Of a stretch of DNA of 12,524 nucleotides, positions 1-8,994 are shown in pieces. Below the pieces are notes generated by a model that was not told where the DNA came from, ran no database searches, and saw only the letters and a list, made by a program, of their open reading frames with translations. The stretch is from an uncultured Verrucomicrobiota bacterium. GTDB lineage: Bacteria > Verrucomicrobiota > Kiritimatiellia > CAIVKH01. The translations under genes were made by a program, and so were the position numbers. Position 1 is the first letter of the stretch; each line of letters starts with the position of its first letter. Location of the stretch: assembly GCA_937996795.1 (NCBI GenBank), contig CALKUH010000027.1:1-12524 (forward strand), written 5' to 3'.

Positions 1-249
1 GTGCCGCGCACGCCCCAACCCGCCCCGGCCCCCGCGCCCACCGTGACCCCGACGAACAAACCGACCGCCGCCATGGTGCTGGAGGACGAGGAAGCGCCGG
101 TCGACGAGGAGGAGGAATCCGAATCATCCGGCGGCGGCTGGTGGAAACTGCCGTTGGGCATCGTCCTCGGCGTCGGCCTCGCCCTCGGTGTCAACGCCAT
201 CCTGCGCCGCCGCTCCAGCGGCGACATGGACGACCTGTTGCGGCGCTAA
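1..249 (+). CDS. C-terminal fragment of Pro/acidic-rich membrane-anchored protein (partial)
   Basis: The reading frame is open from the first base and ends with TAA at 247-249, so this is most likely the 3' end of a gene that starts outside the window. The GTG at base 1 need not be its start. Visible parts in order are a Pro/Ala-rich linker (residues about 5-25), a strongly acidic run of Glu/Asp (about 27-42), Gly-Gly-Gly-Trp-Trp, one hydrophobic helix (about 50-68) and a short tail beginning Arg-Arg-Arg. The basic residues after the helix suggest that the C-terminus is cytoplasmic. I do not recognise the family; the missing N-terminal part probably carries the function. The gene converges on the AsmA-like gene with only 6 bp between the two stops. 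Confidence 0.6.
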   Translation: MPRTPQPAPAPAPTVTPTNKPTAAMVLEDEEAPVDEEEESESSGGGWWKLPLGIVLGVGLALGVNAILRRRSSGDMDDLLRR

Positions 250-255
250 ACCGCA

Positions 256-1047
256 CTACTCGCTCTTCTGCCCGCCGTTGAACATGCCCTCGAACGCGCG
301 TTTGAGGTCCTTGCCAATTTTCTTAACTTCCTTGCGCAGGTCTTCGTCCTCGGCGGCTTTTTGGAGGGAGCGGCCCAAGTCTCCGAACAACTGGCCGGCG
401 GCGCTTTCCATGACGCCCGCCGTGAGGACGGCGCCGATGTCGGAGAGCTTCGTGATGTTCTCCCGTTCCTTGTTGACGTTGAGATGGAGCTTGGTCACCG
501 CGGGCGGGTCGGGCGCGCGGTAGTCGTGATATTCAACCGTGCCGATCTGCAACTTCAGGCGGTCGATTTTCAGGGGGCGCTCGGGTTTGGGCTGGGGCGC
601 CGGCGCCGGGTCGGGCGCAGGGGGCGGCGCAGGTGACGGCGCCGGAGCGGGCGGGCGCTCGCCGCCGCGTTTGGCTGCCGCGGACATGCGCTGCAGGTTG
701 GTTTCCCCTTTTTCGTTCCGCACGACGACAACGCGCGGAATCTCCATGACCATCTCCGTCAAATGCGTCTCGCGCCGGAACAGGGCCCACGGATTCACGT
801 CCACCACGGCCCGGCTGATGACAAAGGCCACGGGCTCGGGGAAGTCGGGCGGATTCTTCACCACGACGTCCAGCAGCTCCACGCGGCTCGACAGCAGACT
901 CGTCTTCAGCTTGCCGATCTCCAACTGGAATCCGGTTTGCTGCGCAATCAGGCGGCGCGCCTCCATCTTGATCAGTTGGTTGCGGGCCAGCAGGCCGATG
1001 ACCACCAGCAGCACGACGCACAGGCCGATCAACTTGAGCAGTTTCAT
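256..1047 (-). CDS. AsmA-like single-pass membrane protein with PAP-rich linker
   Basis: The protein is 263 aa. An N-terminal hydrophobic helix (residues about 4-22) is followed by an AsmA/DUF748-like start: a Thr-Gly-Phe-Gln-Leu-Glu-Ile-Gly segment, then alternating hydrophobic beta-type strands. Near the middle is a low-complexity Pro-Ala/Pro-Lys stretch (about 30 residues). The C-terminal part is amphipathic and rich in Lys, Glu and Asp. AsmA-family proteins sit in the inner membrane with a periplasmic body and are linked to lipid transport and outer-membrane assembly; here that is an inference from pattern only. I chose the ATG at 1045-1047 because the membrane helix follows it at once. 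Upstream in-frame codons encode an unlikely Arg/Cys-rich leader that would run into the divergent hsp20 gene. There is no Shine-Dalgarno sequence before this ATG. Confidence 0.7.
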   Translation of the reverse strand: MKLLKLIGLCVVLLVVIGLLARNQLIKMEARRLIAQQTGFQLEIGKLKTSLLSSRVELLDVVVKNPPDFPEPVAFVISRAVVDVNPWALFRRETHLTEMVMEIPRVVVVRNEKGETNLQRMSAAAKRGGERPPAPAPSPAPPPAPDPAPAPQPKPERPLKIDRLKLQIGTVEYHDYRAPDPPAVTKLHLNVNKERENITKLSDIGAVLTAGVMESAAGQLFGDLGRSLQKAAEDEDLRKEVKKIGKDLKRAFEGMFNGGQKSE

Positions 1048-1054
1048 GAGGGAT

Positions 1055-1082
1055 AGGATACGGCAGAAATGACAATTTCCAA
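1055..1082 (-). promoter_or_regulatory. Candidate promoter of the AsmA-like gene, possibly leaderless
   Basis: On the minus strand, TTGGAA (1077-1082) is followed after 16 bp by TATCCT (1055-1060), each matching the sigma-70 consensus at 4 of 6 bases. Only 7 nt separate the -10 box from the ATG at 1047, so transcription would begin at or next to the start codon. That agrees with the absence of a ribosome binding site. Confidence 0.35.
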
Positions 1083-1127
1083 CTGAAGAAATGCATGCCA
1101 CCCGGCGTCTCACCCGCCAGTTCGCCA

Positions 1128-1155
1128 TTGGCAATTTTGGATTATGACGTAGGCT
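1128..1155 (+). promoter_or_regulatory. Candidate promoter of hsp20-lon operon
   Basis: TTGGCA (1128-1133; 5 of 6 to the -35 consensus), a 16-bp spacer and TAGGCT (1150-1155; 3 of 6) lie 10 nt before the hsp20 ATG. The same arrangement occurs before hpt at 9419-9446. I saw no CIRCE element and no sigma-32-type boxes, so heat regulation cannot be read from the sequence. Confidence 0.4.
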
Positions 1156-1165
1156 AGGGTCCGCC

Positions 1166-1597
1166 ATGCAACGCAGTTTTCATTTCCAGTGGAGCCAGCT
1201 CCAACGCAAGCTGGCGGGACTGAACGAAAGCGGAAGCACGTCGCCAAGCGCGCCGGCGTGGACGCCGAACGCGGATATTTTCGAGGGCCCGGACGGCCTG
1301 CTGATCCGCGTCGAACTGGCCGGCATTGAACCCGGCTCGGTGGAACTGCAGGTGGACGACCAGGTGCTCGTGTTGCGCGGCGTCCGGCGCGACCCGCAGA
1401 ACAGCGAGACTGCGGCCGGCTACCGGTTCCGCCAGATGGAAATCGACTTCGGCCCCTTCGAGCGCGTGCTCCCCCTGCCCTTCGCGGTGGACGGCGCACA
1501 GGCGCGCGCCTCGTTCCGACTCGGCATTCTCCATATCCGCCTGCCCCGGGCCCCCGCCCCGCAGGCCACCCACATCCGCATCCAGGTGACCAACTGA
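1166..1597 (+). CDS. Hsp20/alpha-crystallin small heat shock protein
   Basis: A 143-aa ATP-independent chaperone that would hold unfolding proteins in the cytoplasm for refolding or degradation. A short N-terminal arm (about 1-33), with aromatic and Gln-rich residues, is followed by an alpha-crystallin domain (about 36-130). The domain opens with Pro-Asn-Ala-Asp-Ile-Phe-Glu and contains the typical Leu-Ile-Arg-Val-Glu-Leu-Ala-Gly-Ile strand. It ends with the Gly-Ile-Leu-His-Ile-Arg-Leu-Pro motif of the family. Length is normal for the class. A short C-terminal tail carries an Ile-Arg-Ile-Gln-Val segment that may act as the I-x-I/V oligomer-linking motif. The stop is 2 nt before the lon start, so the two are almost certainly co-transcribed, a sensible pairing of holdase and protease. 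Confidence 0.92.
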   Translation: MQRSFHFQWSQLQRKLAGLNESGSTSPSAPAWTPNADIFEGPDGLLIRVELAGIEPGSVELQVDDQVLVLRGVRRDPQNSETAAGYRFRQMEIDFGPFERVLPLPFAVDGAQARASFRLGILHIRLPRAPAPQATHIRIQVTN

Positions 1598-1599
1598 CC

Positions 1600-4016
<2,417 letters not shown>

Positions 4017-4020
<4 letters not shown>

Positions 4021-4925
4021 ACCGGAGCAACCGATCGTTTACCGCGCCCACCGTGCGCGGCTACAGCATTGTTGGCGTGGTTCTCCTGTTGCTCCTTGCG
4101 GGGGTGTGCAGTGCGCGAGCCCAAAAAATCCCGGAACTTCCGCACGCGCGTGAATTGCTCGACGGCGTGATCCTCGCGCTGCCCGACATCCCGCTGCGGA
4201 TCACGGGCGACCTGACGGCGCGCGCGCGCGATGGCGCGGCGGAGACGCGCAAGGGCGTGGAGATGCTGCTCGACTGGCAGGCCGCGCCGCCCACCGCCCG
4301 CTATACGCTGCGGGACGCGTTCGGCGGCGCGCACAGCCACCTCGCGATCACCTGGACCGAGCCGCGCGCGCCGGAGTTCCGCTATTTCGAGGGCCAGCCG
4401 TTGCAGGCCGCGCCCCTGCCCGACCTCGTCTCCGCGATTCCCGGCACGGACATCAGCTGGATGGACCTGAGCCTCTCGTTCCTGTGGTGGCCGGACGCGC
4501 GCACCGCCGGGCGCGAGGACGTGAAGGGACGCGCGTGCTGGGTGGTGGATATCCCCGCGCCGGACGGTTTCGCCGGTTGCTCGGGCGTTCGCCTCTGGAT
4601 CGACCCCCGCATCAACATCATGCTGCGCGCGGAGGCGTACGACGCGGAGGACAAACCCATGCGTCGCCTCGATGTAAAAAGCTTCAAGAAAATCAATGAG
4701 CGCTGGGTCATCAAGGACATCGAGCTGACCAGCCTGCCCGCGAAATCAAAAACCGTCCTGCGCGTGCGCAATGTGGAAGATCGCACGCGGAAGAATTACC
4801 TGCGGGAAGCCGGGGCGGAGGACGAGCGCGAAAACGAGGACGCCGACGAGAACACGGGCATGGGCGAAGAGATGGAGCCCATCACGGCGGTTCCGGTGCC
4901 GGAAGTGCCTAGCGAAACGCCATGA
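4017..4925 (+). CDS. Secreted LolA-like (outer-membrane lipoprotein-sorting-like) protein
   Basis: A 302-aa protein whose ATG overlaps the lon stop (ATGA), implying translational coupling. A long N-region and hydrophobic core (about 15-30) end in Ala-Arg-Ala before Gln36, a plausible signal peptidase I site. Cys31 does not sit in a good lipobox. The body resembles periplasmic LolA-like/DUF4292-type proteins: a segment near 185-240 reads as a Trp-Ile-Asp strand, then an Arg-Ala-Glu-Ala-Tyr-Asp-Ala-Glu-Asp turn, then Lys-Ser-Phe-Lys-Lys-Ile and Trp-Val-Ile-Lys-Asp-Ile-Glu-Leu. This pattern is typical of outer-membrane lipoprotein-sorting proteins, which fold as open half-barrels that bind lipid. 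The C-terminus (about 262-302) is very acidic and probably disordered. The exact subfamily is uncertain. Its coupling to a cytoplasmic protease is unexplained. Confidence 0.75.
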
Positions 4926-5259
4926 CGAGGATGGCGATGACGGCGAGCGCGACGCCGAGATAGGCCACGGGCGACAACACCTCCCGCAGGAACAGGAAGC
5001 CCAGCACGTTGCTCAACACGATCGACAGCGCGCCCAGAAGCGCCATCGTCTTGCCGAGCGGCAGGTGCGCGAACACATACAATTGCCCGAACATCCCGAC
5101 CTGTCGAATGAACTGGAAAATCCAGAACCACCACGACGTGAGCATGGACAGGTCGAACCCGTACTTCTTCATGTAGTACCGGCCCATGAAGTCGGACGCG
5201 GTGAAGACAAGCTGGCATCCGATCAGGATAAGCAGCGGATGTACGGGGGACCCTTGCAT
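4909..5259 (-). CDS. Four-helix SMR/EamA-like membrane transporter
   Basis: A 116-aa, very hydrophobic protein with about four membrane helices (roughly residues 6-24, 40-60, 66-86 and 92-114). Length, helix count and the last two helices (a Gly-Lys-Thr-Met-Ala-Leu-Leu-Gly-Ala-Leu turn, then a Phe-Leu-Phe-Leu-Arg-Glu loop) match half-size members of the drug/metabolite transporter superfamily, which includes the SMR pumps and the ArnE/ArnF flippase subunits. Such proteins work as dimers in the inner membrane. No substrate can be read from the sequence. Residues 22-46 are unusually aromatic (Tyr-Tyr, Trp-Trp, Trp). The 3' end overlaps the LolA-like gene tail to tail by 17 bp. No convincing ribosome binding site precedes the ATG at 5259. 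Confidence 0.8.
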   Translation of the reverse strand: MQGSPVHPLLILIGCQLVFTASDFMGRYYMKKYGFDLSMLTSWWFWIFQFIRQVGMFGQLYVFAHLPLGKTMALLGALSIVLSNVLGFLFLREVLSPVAYLGVALAVIAILVMAFR

Positions 5260-5342
5260 CGGCGCGCAGGTGTAGCGGGTTGCGTGGTGCGACGCAAGCG
5301 GCGACTCAGCGCGCTCCCGCCACCGTGTGCGATTTTTTAATC

Positions 5343-5407
5343 AGCCCGCCGGTCTCCGTGCCTTGGGGGGGCTTGGGGGGGAAGGGGCTGGCGGAGACCG
5401 GCGGGCT
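5343..5407 (-). terminator. Perfect 16-bp inverted repeat with G-rich loop after the anti-sigma gene
   Basis: Bases 5343-5358 and 5392-5407 are exact reverse complements (16 of 16). The 33-nt loop holds G7, G7 and G4 runs on the plus strand (5365-5371, 5375-5381, 5384-5387). The TAA stop of the anti-sigma gene (5407-5409) runs into the stem. In the minus-strand RNA the loop is C-rich, and A-rich sequence follows rather than a U-tract, so it is not a textbook intrinsic terminator. A strong hairpin plus a G-rich template could still stop or pause transcription before the SMR-like gene. Confidence 0.55.
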
Positions 5408-5898
5408 TAGAAGTCGTAGCGAACCGGCACCGAGCGCGGGCCCATTTGAACGGGGCCGACGGGGTGGCGGTTCGACGGATATTCAAAAACAAAAACGGGC
5501 TTGCGGTAGAGGTCCAGCGACTCGTTCGTGCTGGCCACCTGCAGGACCTCGGACGTCGGCGCTGTGGACTCCGCCGCCACCACGGGTGCGGGTTCCGCAG
5601 CCGTCGGGCGATCCGGCGGCGCGGATTGCAGGAAGAGCAGATTCGCGGCAAGCAGTGCGAGCAGACACGCCGCCACGACCATCCGGAACGCCGGCATGGA
5701 TTCACCCGCGAGCCAGCCGAACCAGCGTTGACCCCACGCGCGTCCGGGCGCGGTGTGCGCCAGTTTTTCGCGCAGCGCCGCGAGGTTCCGGGTCTCGAAA
5801 TACGGATCCGGCTGTTCGTGGCGTTTGAGCGCAATGAGGCGCGCGACGAAGTCGTCGCGATGGCCCGGGTCCGGCTTCTGGTTGTGACTGGCGTTCAT
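5407..5898 (-). CDS. Single-pass membrane protein, probable anti-sigma factor
   Basis: A 163-aa protein whose ATG overlaps the stop of the ECF sigma gene as ATGA (5895-5898). This coupling is the main evidence for its role. A charged N-terminal cytoplasmic part (1-68), starting around an Asp-Asp-Phe-Val-Ala-Arg-Leu-Ile segment, would hold sigma. One membrane helix follows at about 70-91, then a Pro/Ala-rich linker and a short outer domain (about 115-163) with no clear motif. The zinc anti-sigma motif (His-x3-Cys-x2-Cys) is absent, and there are only isolated Cys residues. By analogy with RseA-like systems, sigma would be kept at the membrane until an envelope signal releases it. Sequence similarity to a named anti-sigma family was not evident, so function rests on context. 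The alternative is an unrelated envelope protein. Confidence 0.65.
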   Translation of the reverse strand: MNASHNQKPDPGHRDDFVARLIALKRHEQPDPYFETRNLAALREKLAHTAPGRAWGQRWFGWLAGESMPAFRMVVAACLLALLAANLLFLQSAPPDRPTAAEPAPVVAAESTAPTSEVLQVASTNESLDLYRKPVFVFEYPSNRHPVGPVQMGPRSVPVRYDF

Positions 5899-6506
5899 GG
5901 CGCGTACTCGGCTAGTTCCCGTTGCAGATGCTGGCGTGCGTAAAACAATCTCGACCGAACCGTTCCCACGGAGCAGTCCATGATGCTGGCGATTTCCTCG
6001 TGCGGCAGGCCCTGGATGTCGTGCAGCACCACAACTGTTCTGTGGTTCTCTGACAGGGTCTGCAGCGCCGCGTTCAACTTTTTTTGCAGCTCGGTCAGCG
6101 TCACATCCCGCACGGGCGACTCCCGCGAGCGCAACTCGACATAGGCCTCGTCCCGCTCGACCGCCTGGTCCATGTCGTCCAGCCGCAGGTCGTAGGCATG
6201 GCGCTTGCGTTTCTTGAGGAAGTTGATCGTCCGGTTGACGGCGATCCGATAGATCCACGTGTAAAAAGAGGAATCGCCCTTGAACCCATGCAGCGACTGG
6301 TAGGCCTTCACGAAGACGTCCTGGACCATGTCCTCGGCGTCCTCCTTGTGGCTGGTCATGTTGTAGACCAACGCATAGACGCGGCGCTGGTACCGGCGGA
6401 CCAGTTCCTCATAGGAGGAATAGTCCCCCTCGCGGGCGCGCGCGACGAGCACGCTGTCCGGTGGGTCCAGCGCCTCGGGGGCCTCCTTGTTGACGTCATC
6501 CGCCAT
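5895..6506 (-). CDS. ECF (RpoE-like) RNA polymerase sigma factor
   Basis: A 203-aa group 4 sigma factor. Region sigma-2 spans about 32-100: Asp-Ala-Glu-Asp-Met-Val-Gln-Asp-Val-Phe at 56-65 is the core-binding region 2.2, and Phe-Tyr-Thr-Trp-Ile-Tyr-Arg-Ile-Ala near 81-89 is region 2.3/2.4, followed by a basic Lys-Lys-Arg-Lys-Arg. Region sigma-4 spans about 138-195 with a helix-turn-helix of the Gly-Leu-Pro-His-Glu-Glu-Ile-Ala ... Gly-Thr-Val-Arg-Ser-Arg type, which would read the -35 element. I chose the ATG at 6506 because GGAG stands 9 nt upstream. The longer frame to 6629 would add an Arg/Pro-rich leader running into the upstream gene. It is coupled to the membrane partner downstream, so an envelope-stress regulon is likely. 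No autoregulated promoter could be identified with confidence. Confidence 0.95.
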   Translation of the reverse strand: MADDVNKEAPEALDPPDSVLVARAREGDYSSYEELVRRYQRRVYALVYNMTSHKEDAEDMVQDVFVKAYQSLHGFKGDSSFYTWIYRIAVNRTINFLKKRKRHAYDLRLDDMDQAVERDEAYVELRSRESPVRDVTLTELQKKLNAALQTLSENHRTVVVLHDIQGLPHEEIASIMDCSVGTVRSRLFYARQHLQRELAEYAP

Positions 6507-6570
6507 GAAAATACGCTCCGCAGCATACCGGAAGCGGGCGCCCGGCGGAAAGGATGGCGTGCGTGCGGGA

Positions 6571-6798
6571 TCAGCTCGCGACGGATTCAGGCACGGCTTG
6601 TTCCCGGCCCGCCTCAATCGCGGCATCAATCAAGTCCCGAAACTGCTCCAACCCCGTCGCCGGGATGATAATCGTATCCCGCCGCCCCCCCACGTCCTCG
6701 GTAATCCGTAGAAACCGACCACGCGGGTTCTCCTTCAGATCAAAGAAGAACTGTTTTCGTTCAATCTGAACCTTGTCGCTGAATAGAAGGTTTTCCAT
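6571..6798 (-). CDS. PUR-alpha-like nucleic-acid-binding protein (DUF3276 type)
   Basis: A 75-aa protein that looks like a single bacterial PUR domain. It begins with Phe-Ser-Asp-Lys-Val, then Glu-Arg-Lys-Gln-Phe-Phe-Phe-Asp-Leu-Lys-Glu-Asn, then Arg-Gly-Arg-Phe-Leu-Arg-Ile-Thr-Glu, the beta-sheet face that binds single-stranded DNA or RNA in this family. A helix near 50-63 (Gly-Leu-Glu-Gln-Phe-Arg-Asp-Leu-Ile-Asp-Ala) follows, as expected. Bacterial members such as Borrelia BpuR bind DNA and RNA and affect gene expression. The start at 6798 was chosen because the domain begins there; in-frame codons up to 6879 encode an unrelated leader, and no strong ribosome binding site decides between them. 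It lies 64 bp upstream of the sigma gene in the same direction and could share its transcript. Confidence 0.85.
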   Translation of the reverse strand: MENLLFSDKVQIERKQFFFDLKENPRGRFLRITEDVGGRRDTIIIPATGLEQFRDLIDAAIEAGREQAVPESVAS

Positions 6799-6866
6799 GG
6801 AATGATCATTTCGATCCGGCATGAACCGATTAAGCTCACTTAAAACAACTAAATCAAAGTGATTCG

Positions 6867-6895
6867 GTTCTAGAATCAACCCATGCGGAGTTCAA
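6867..6895 (-). promoter_or_regulatory. Candidate sigma-70 promoter of the PUR-like gene
   Basis: In the AT-rich gap 6799-6936 the minus strand has TTGAAC (6890-6895), a 17-bp spacer and TAGAAC (6867-6872), each 4 of 6 to consensus. This would give a leader of about 60 nt. An alternative pair (TTGATT with TGATTT) overlaps it, so the exact boxes are uncertain. Confidence 0.3.
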
Positions 6896-6936
6896 GCATT
6901 ATCACGTGTGCAAAGATGAAAATTGCGTGAAGTGCG

Positions 6937-7671
6937 CTATTTGACGGGGCGGAGGTAGTAGGGCGCGGAGGCGATCCGCCCGACGAGGCCCCCGCAATTG
7001 GGGTCCAGCCGTTCAGGGTCGAAGCTTCTGACGGCACCGTCCGCCATGACGGTCTGGGCCTTGCGCGCGTGCCGGAAGTGGGTGGTGAGCTCCACGGGGG
7101 AAATGTAGTACCACTCCTCCAGCAGAGGGTTCCGCGAGGAAGCCGGCGGACGGGTGGTCACCTGGGCCGCATCGCCCCAGAGGATGGTTTCCGCCGGCCG
7201 TTCAACGCGGGCAAAATTGTCCACCGCGCCGGGCATCTGGCGAATCAAATAGAAGTTCAAGCCATAGCCATAGGTGGAGGTTTCGAACTTTTGTTTGTAG
7301 TACGTGGCGCGGAACGGAAATTCAGGACACGTGGTCACCTGCCCCTCGTCGATGTACGGCGCGAGATAGCCCTGCGAGCGGTCGATCTCGCGCCGGCCTT
7401 CCGGAGCGCCCGGGTTCCGCTCCAAGCCCCAGTACCACCAATCCATGCCGTTGGTGCGGACGAGCCAGGGGAAGGTCACCCCGCTGTGGTCCGCGAGGTA
7501 CGCCATGTAGGCCGCATGCATCTGGCGCAAGTTGCTGGCGCAGGCGGCGCGGCGCGCGGCGGTGCGCGCCTCGTTCCACGCGGGCATGGCAATCACGCCC
7601 GCCACGGCGAACACGCCCATGACGCCCAGCAACTCGACCAGATTGAAGCCTGCTTTGCGGCGTTTATTCAA
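6937..7671 (-). CDS. Type II-secretion/prepilin-like pseudopilin with TTG start
   Basis: A 244-aa protein with a class III signal: Lys-Arg-Arg-Lys-Ala-Gly, then Phe-Asn-Leu-Val-Glu-Leu-Leu and a hydrophobic helix. Cleavage should fall after that Gly, with the conserved Glu at position +5. The usual alpha-1 continuation with Ala-Arg-Arg-Ala-Ala-Cys-Ala-Ser-Asn-Leu-Arg-Gln follows. The large, Tyr/Trp-rich C-terminal domain ends with a His-Ala-Arg-Lys ... Met-Ala-Asp-Gly-Ala-Val-Arg segment, as in the H-X9-DG type of pseudopilins common in planctomycetes and Verrucomicrobia. I chose TTG at 7669-7671 because GAGGAG stands 7 nt before it; the ATG at 7719 lies well inside the upstream gene. It overlaps that gene's stop by 8 bp, so the two are coupled and both lie downstream of the cobalamin riboswitch. 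Its partner assembly genes are not in the window. Confidence 0.9.
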   Translation of the reverse strand: MNKRRKAGFNLVELLGVMGVFAVAGVIAMPAWNEARTAARRAACASNLRQMHAAYMAYLADHSGVTFPWLVRTNGMDWWYWGLERNPGAPEGRREIDRSQGYLAPYIDEGQVTTCPEFPFRATYYKQKFETSTYGYGLNFYLIRQMPGAVDNFARVERPAETILWGDAAQVTTRPPASSRNPLLEEWYYISPVELTTHFRHARKAQTVMADGAVRSFDPERLDPNCGGLVGRIASAPYYLRPVK

Positions 7672-8836
7672 CCGGCAGCTCCTCGATGCTGTAGAACCGC
7701 GCGCCCGGCGCGGCGCCATTCGTCCAGGCGACGAATTCCGCCGCCGCCTGGATCACGGCCACGGTGGACCACGAGCCCGAGGCGAGGTCCGCCGTTTCGC
7801 GCACGGCATAGCCGCGCCCGATGGTCGCGCCGAAATCGAGCGCGGGCCCCGCGGGGCCGGGCCGCATCGCGAACAGTTGCGCGGGCGCGATGAAAAGATC
7901 GACATACACGTCGTCGTAGGCGCCGGCCCCCGCCCCATCCGGCGTGGACCCGCCGAACAGCACGGTGAAATTTACGCTGGGCCAGTTCATCATCGCCGCA
8001 TGGGTCACGCGAAAAGCCGCGTCCGTCGGCGCGGGGCGCGTCCAGTAATACATCTCCACGCCATTCACCGTGAGCAGGTTCGTGCGCGCGGCATCGGTGT
8101 AGATGCCGCAGTAGACGCGGCGCGCAAGCGTGCCGGTCGCCGCGCCGTGGTATACGAATTCGACGTACAGATTCGTCCCGGCGGGCAAATAGGTGTCCGC
8201 GCCCATGTCGGTGTCGTGAAACAGCGGGTCGCCCGAGCCGCCGGTCACGAAGTAGCCCGCACTGTCGAGTTCGTTCGACGGCATCGCCGTGATGAGCGTG
8301 GACTGGATGAATGGATCAAAGGAGTCGAACGACTTGTTGTTGATGAAATAGTTGAACTCGATCAGGTTGTTTGCGTCGCGGACCAGCGTCGTGTTCCCGG
8401 AATAATTATCCGAGAGGCCGCGGTCCGCGCCCCAGGAATCCGCCTCGAAATTGTAGAGGCCGAAGTTGCCAACCTGGAAAAACTCCAGCGTGTCGGGAAT
8501 GGATCCGGCGTCGATCCTCAGCGTGGCGCCCATGCGGAACGAATCGCGGTCCGTCAGCGGGCGTGGCAGCGGCCGGCTCAAACGCGAAGGCACGATCACC
8601 TGCGGATCCGACGCGCCGTTATAGGCGTTCGACTGGTCCCACTCCGCGGCAATGCGGCCGTTCACCGCGTCGTGCCGGAAGAGCGCTTGATTCGCGCCGT
8701 TGGAAACCCCGGCATAGGTCCAATTTGTTGGCGTCGCCGAAAAATCATCCGCGACCAGGTTCAACCATGCCGCCGGGGCTGAAGGAACCATGACCATCGC
8801 TCCGCTCGCCACCATCCACCACAGGACACTGCGCAT
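7664..8836 (-). CDS. Secreted protein of unknown function under a cobalamin riboswitch
   Basis: A 390-aa protein. The signal peptide (1 to about 22) has a hydrophobic core with Ala-Pro-Ala-Ala before Trp. I chose the ATG at 8836 because AAGG stands 5 nt upstream; the longer frame to 9100 would translate the riboswitch. The body is rich in Asn, Asp, aromatic and Gly residues with beta-strand periodicity, suggesting a jelly-roll or LamG-like fold outside the cytoplasm. The last about 65 residues carry the pattern Gly-Tyr-Ala-Val-Arg-Glu-Thr-Ala-Asp-Leu-Ala-Ser-Gly-Ser-Trp ... Phe-Tyr-Ser-Ile-Glu. I associate this small C-terminal beta module with secreted proteins of Verrucomicrobia-like bacteria. 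There is no catalytic motif and no TonB or BtuB feature. It is translationally linked to the pseudopilin downstream, so the pair may act together at the cell surface. Function is unknown. Confidence 0.8.
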   Translation of the reverse strand: MRSVLWWMVASGAMVMVPSAPAAWLNLVADDFSATPTNWTYAGVSNGANQALFRHDAVNGRIAAEWDQSNAYNGASDPQVIVPSRLSRPLPRPLTDRDSFRMGATLRIDAGSIPDTLEFFQVGNFGLYNFEADSWGADRGLSDNYSGNTTLVRDANNLIEFNYFINNKSFDSFDPFIQSTLITAMPSNELDSAGYFVTGGSGDPLFHDTDMGADTYLPAGTNLYVEFVYHGAATGTLARRVYCGIYTDAARTNLLTVNGVEMYYWTRPAPTDAAFRVTHAAMMNWPSVNFTVLFGGSTPDGAGAGAYDDVYVDLFIAPAQLFAMRPGPAGPALDFGATIGRGYAVRETADLASGSWSTVAVIQAAAEFVAWTNGAAPGARFYSIEELPVE

Positions 8837-8900
8837 ACTCACCTTTCCGCCCCTATCGCGGGGGCGCGGGTTGTATTCGCGAAGGAAGGAGAGCGGAAGC

Positions 8901-8941
8901 AAAAGGGCCTCCGCGTCTCCGGAAGGGAGCAGCGAAGGCCC
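8901..8941 (-). terminator. Intrinsic terminator in the riboswitch leader (expression platform)
   Basis: The minus-strand RNA forms a hairpin from 8941 to 8905. Its outer stem has 10 pairs (GGGCCUUCGC with GCGGAGGCCC, one G-U), followed by a 2x2 internal loop, a 4-pair inner stem and a 5-nt loop, then UUUU (8904-8901) and further U-rich sequence. It lies between the aptamer and the gene start at 8836, where a terminator under riboswitch control is expected. The competing antiterminator was not resolved by eye. Confidence 0.75.
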
Positions 8942-8994
8942 GAGCAAACGAAGCCGGCGCCAGTCCCCTCCCTCGCGAAAGAGACTTCGACAGG

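Noticed and set aside
5331..5342. GATTTTTTAATC as the U-tract of a plus-strand terminator
   Set aside because: The T-run lies before, not after, the 16-bp hairpin on the plus strand, and on the minus strand it reads as A. No plus-strand gene ends nearby upstream.
7532..8782. 416-codon open frame antisense to the secreted protein and pseudopilin
   Set aside because: The translation is Arg/Pro/His-rich without signal or domain. The minus strand has signal peptides, ribosome binding sites and a recognised prepilin motif.
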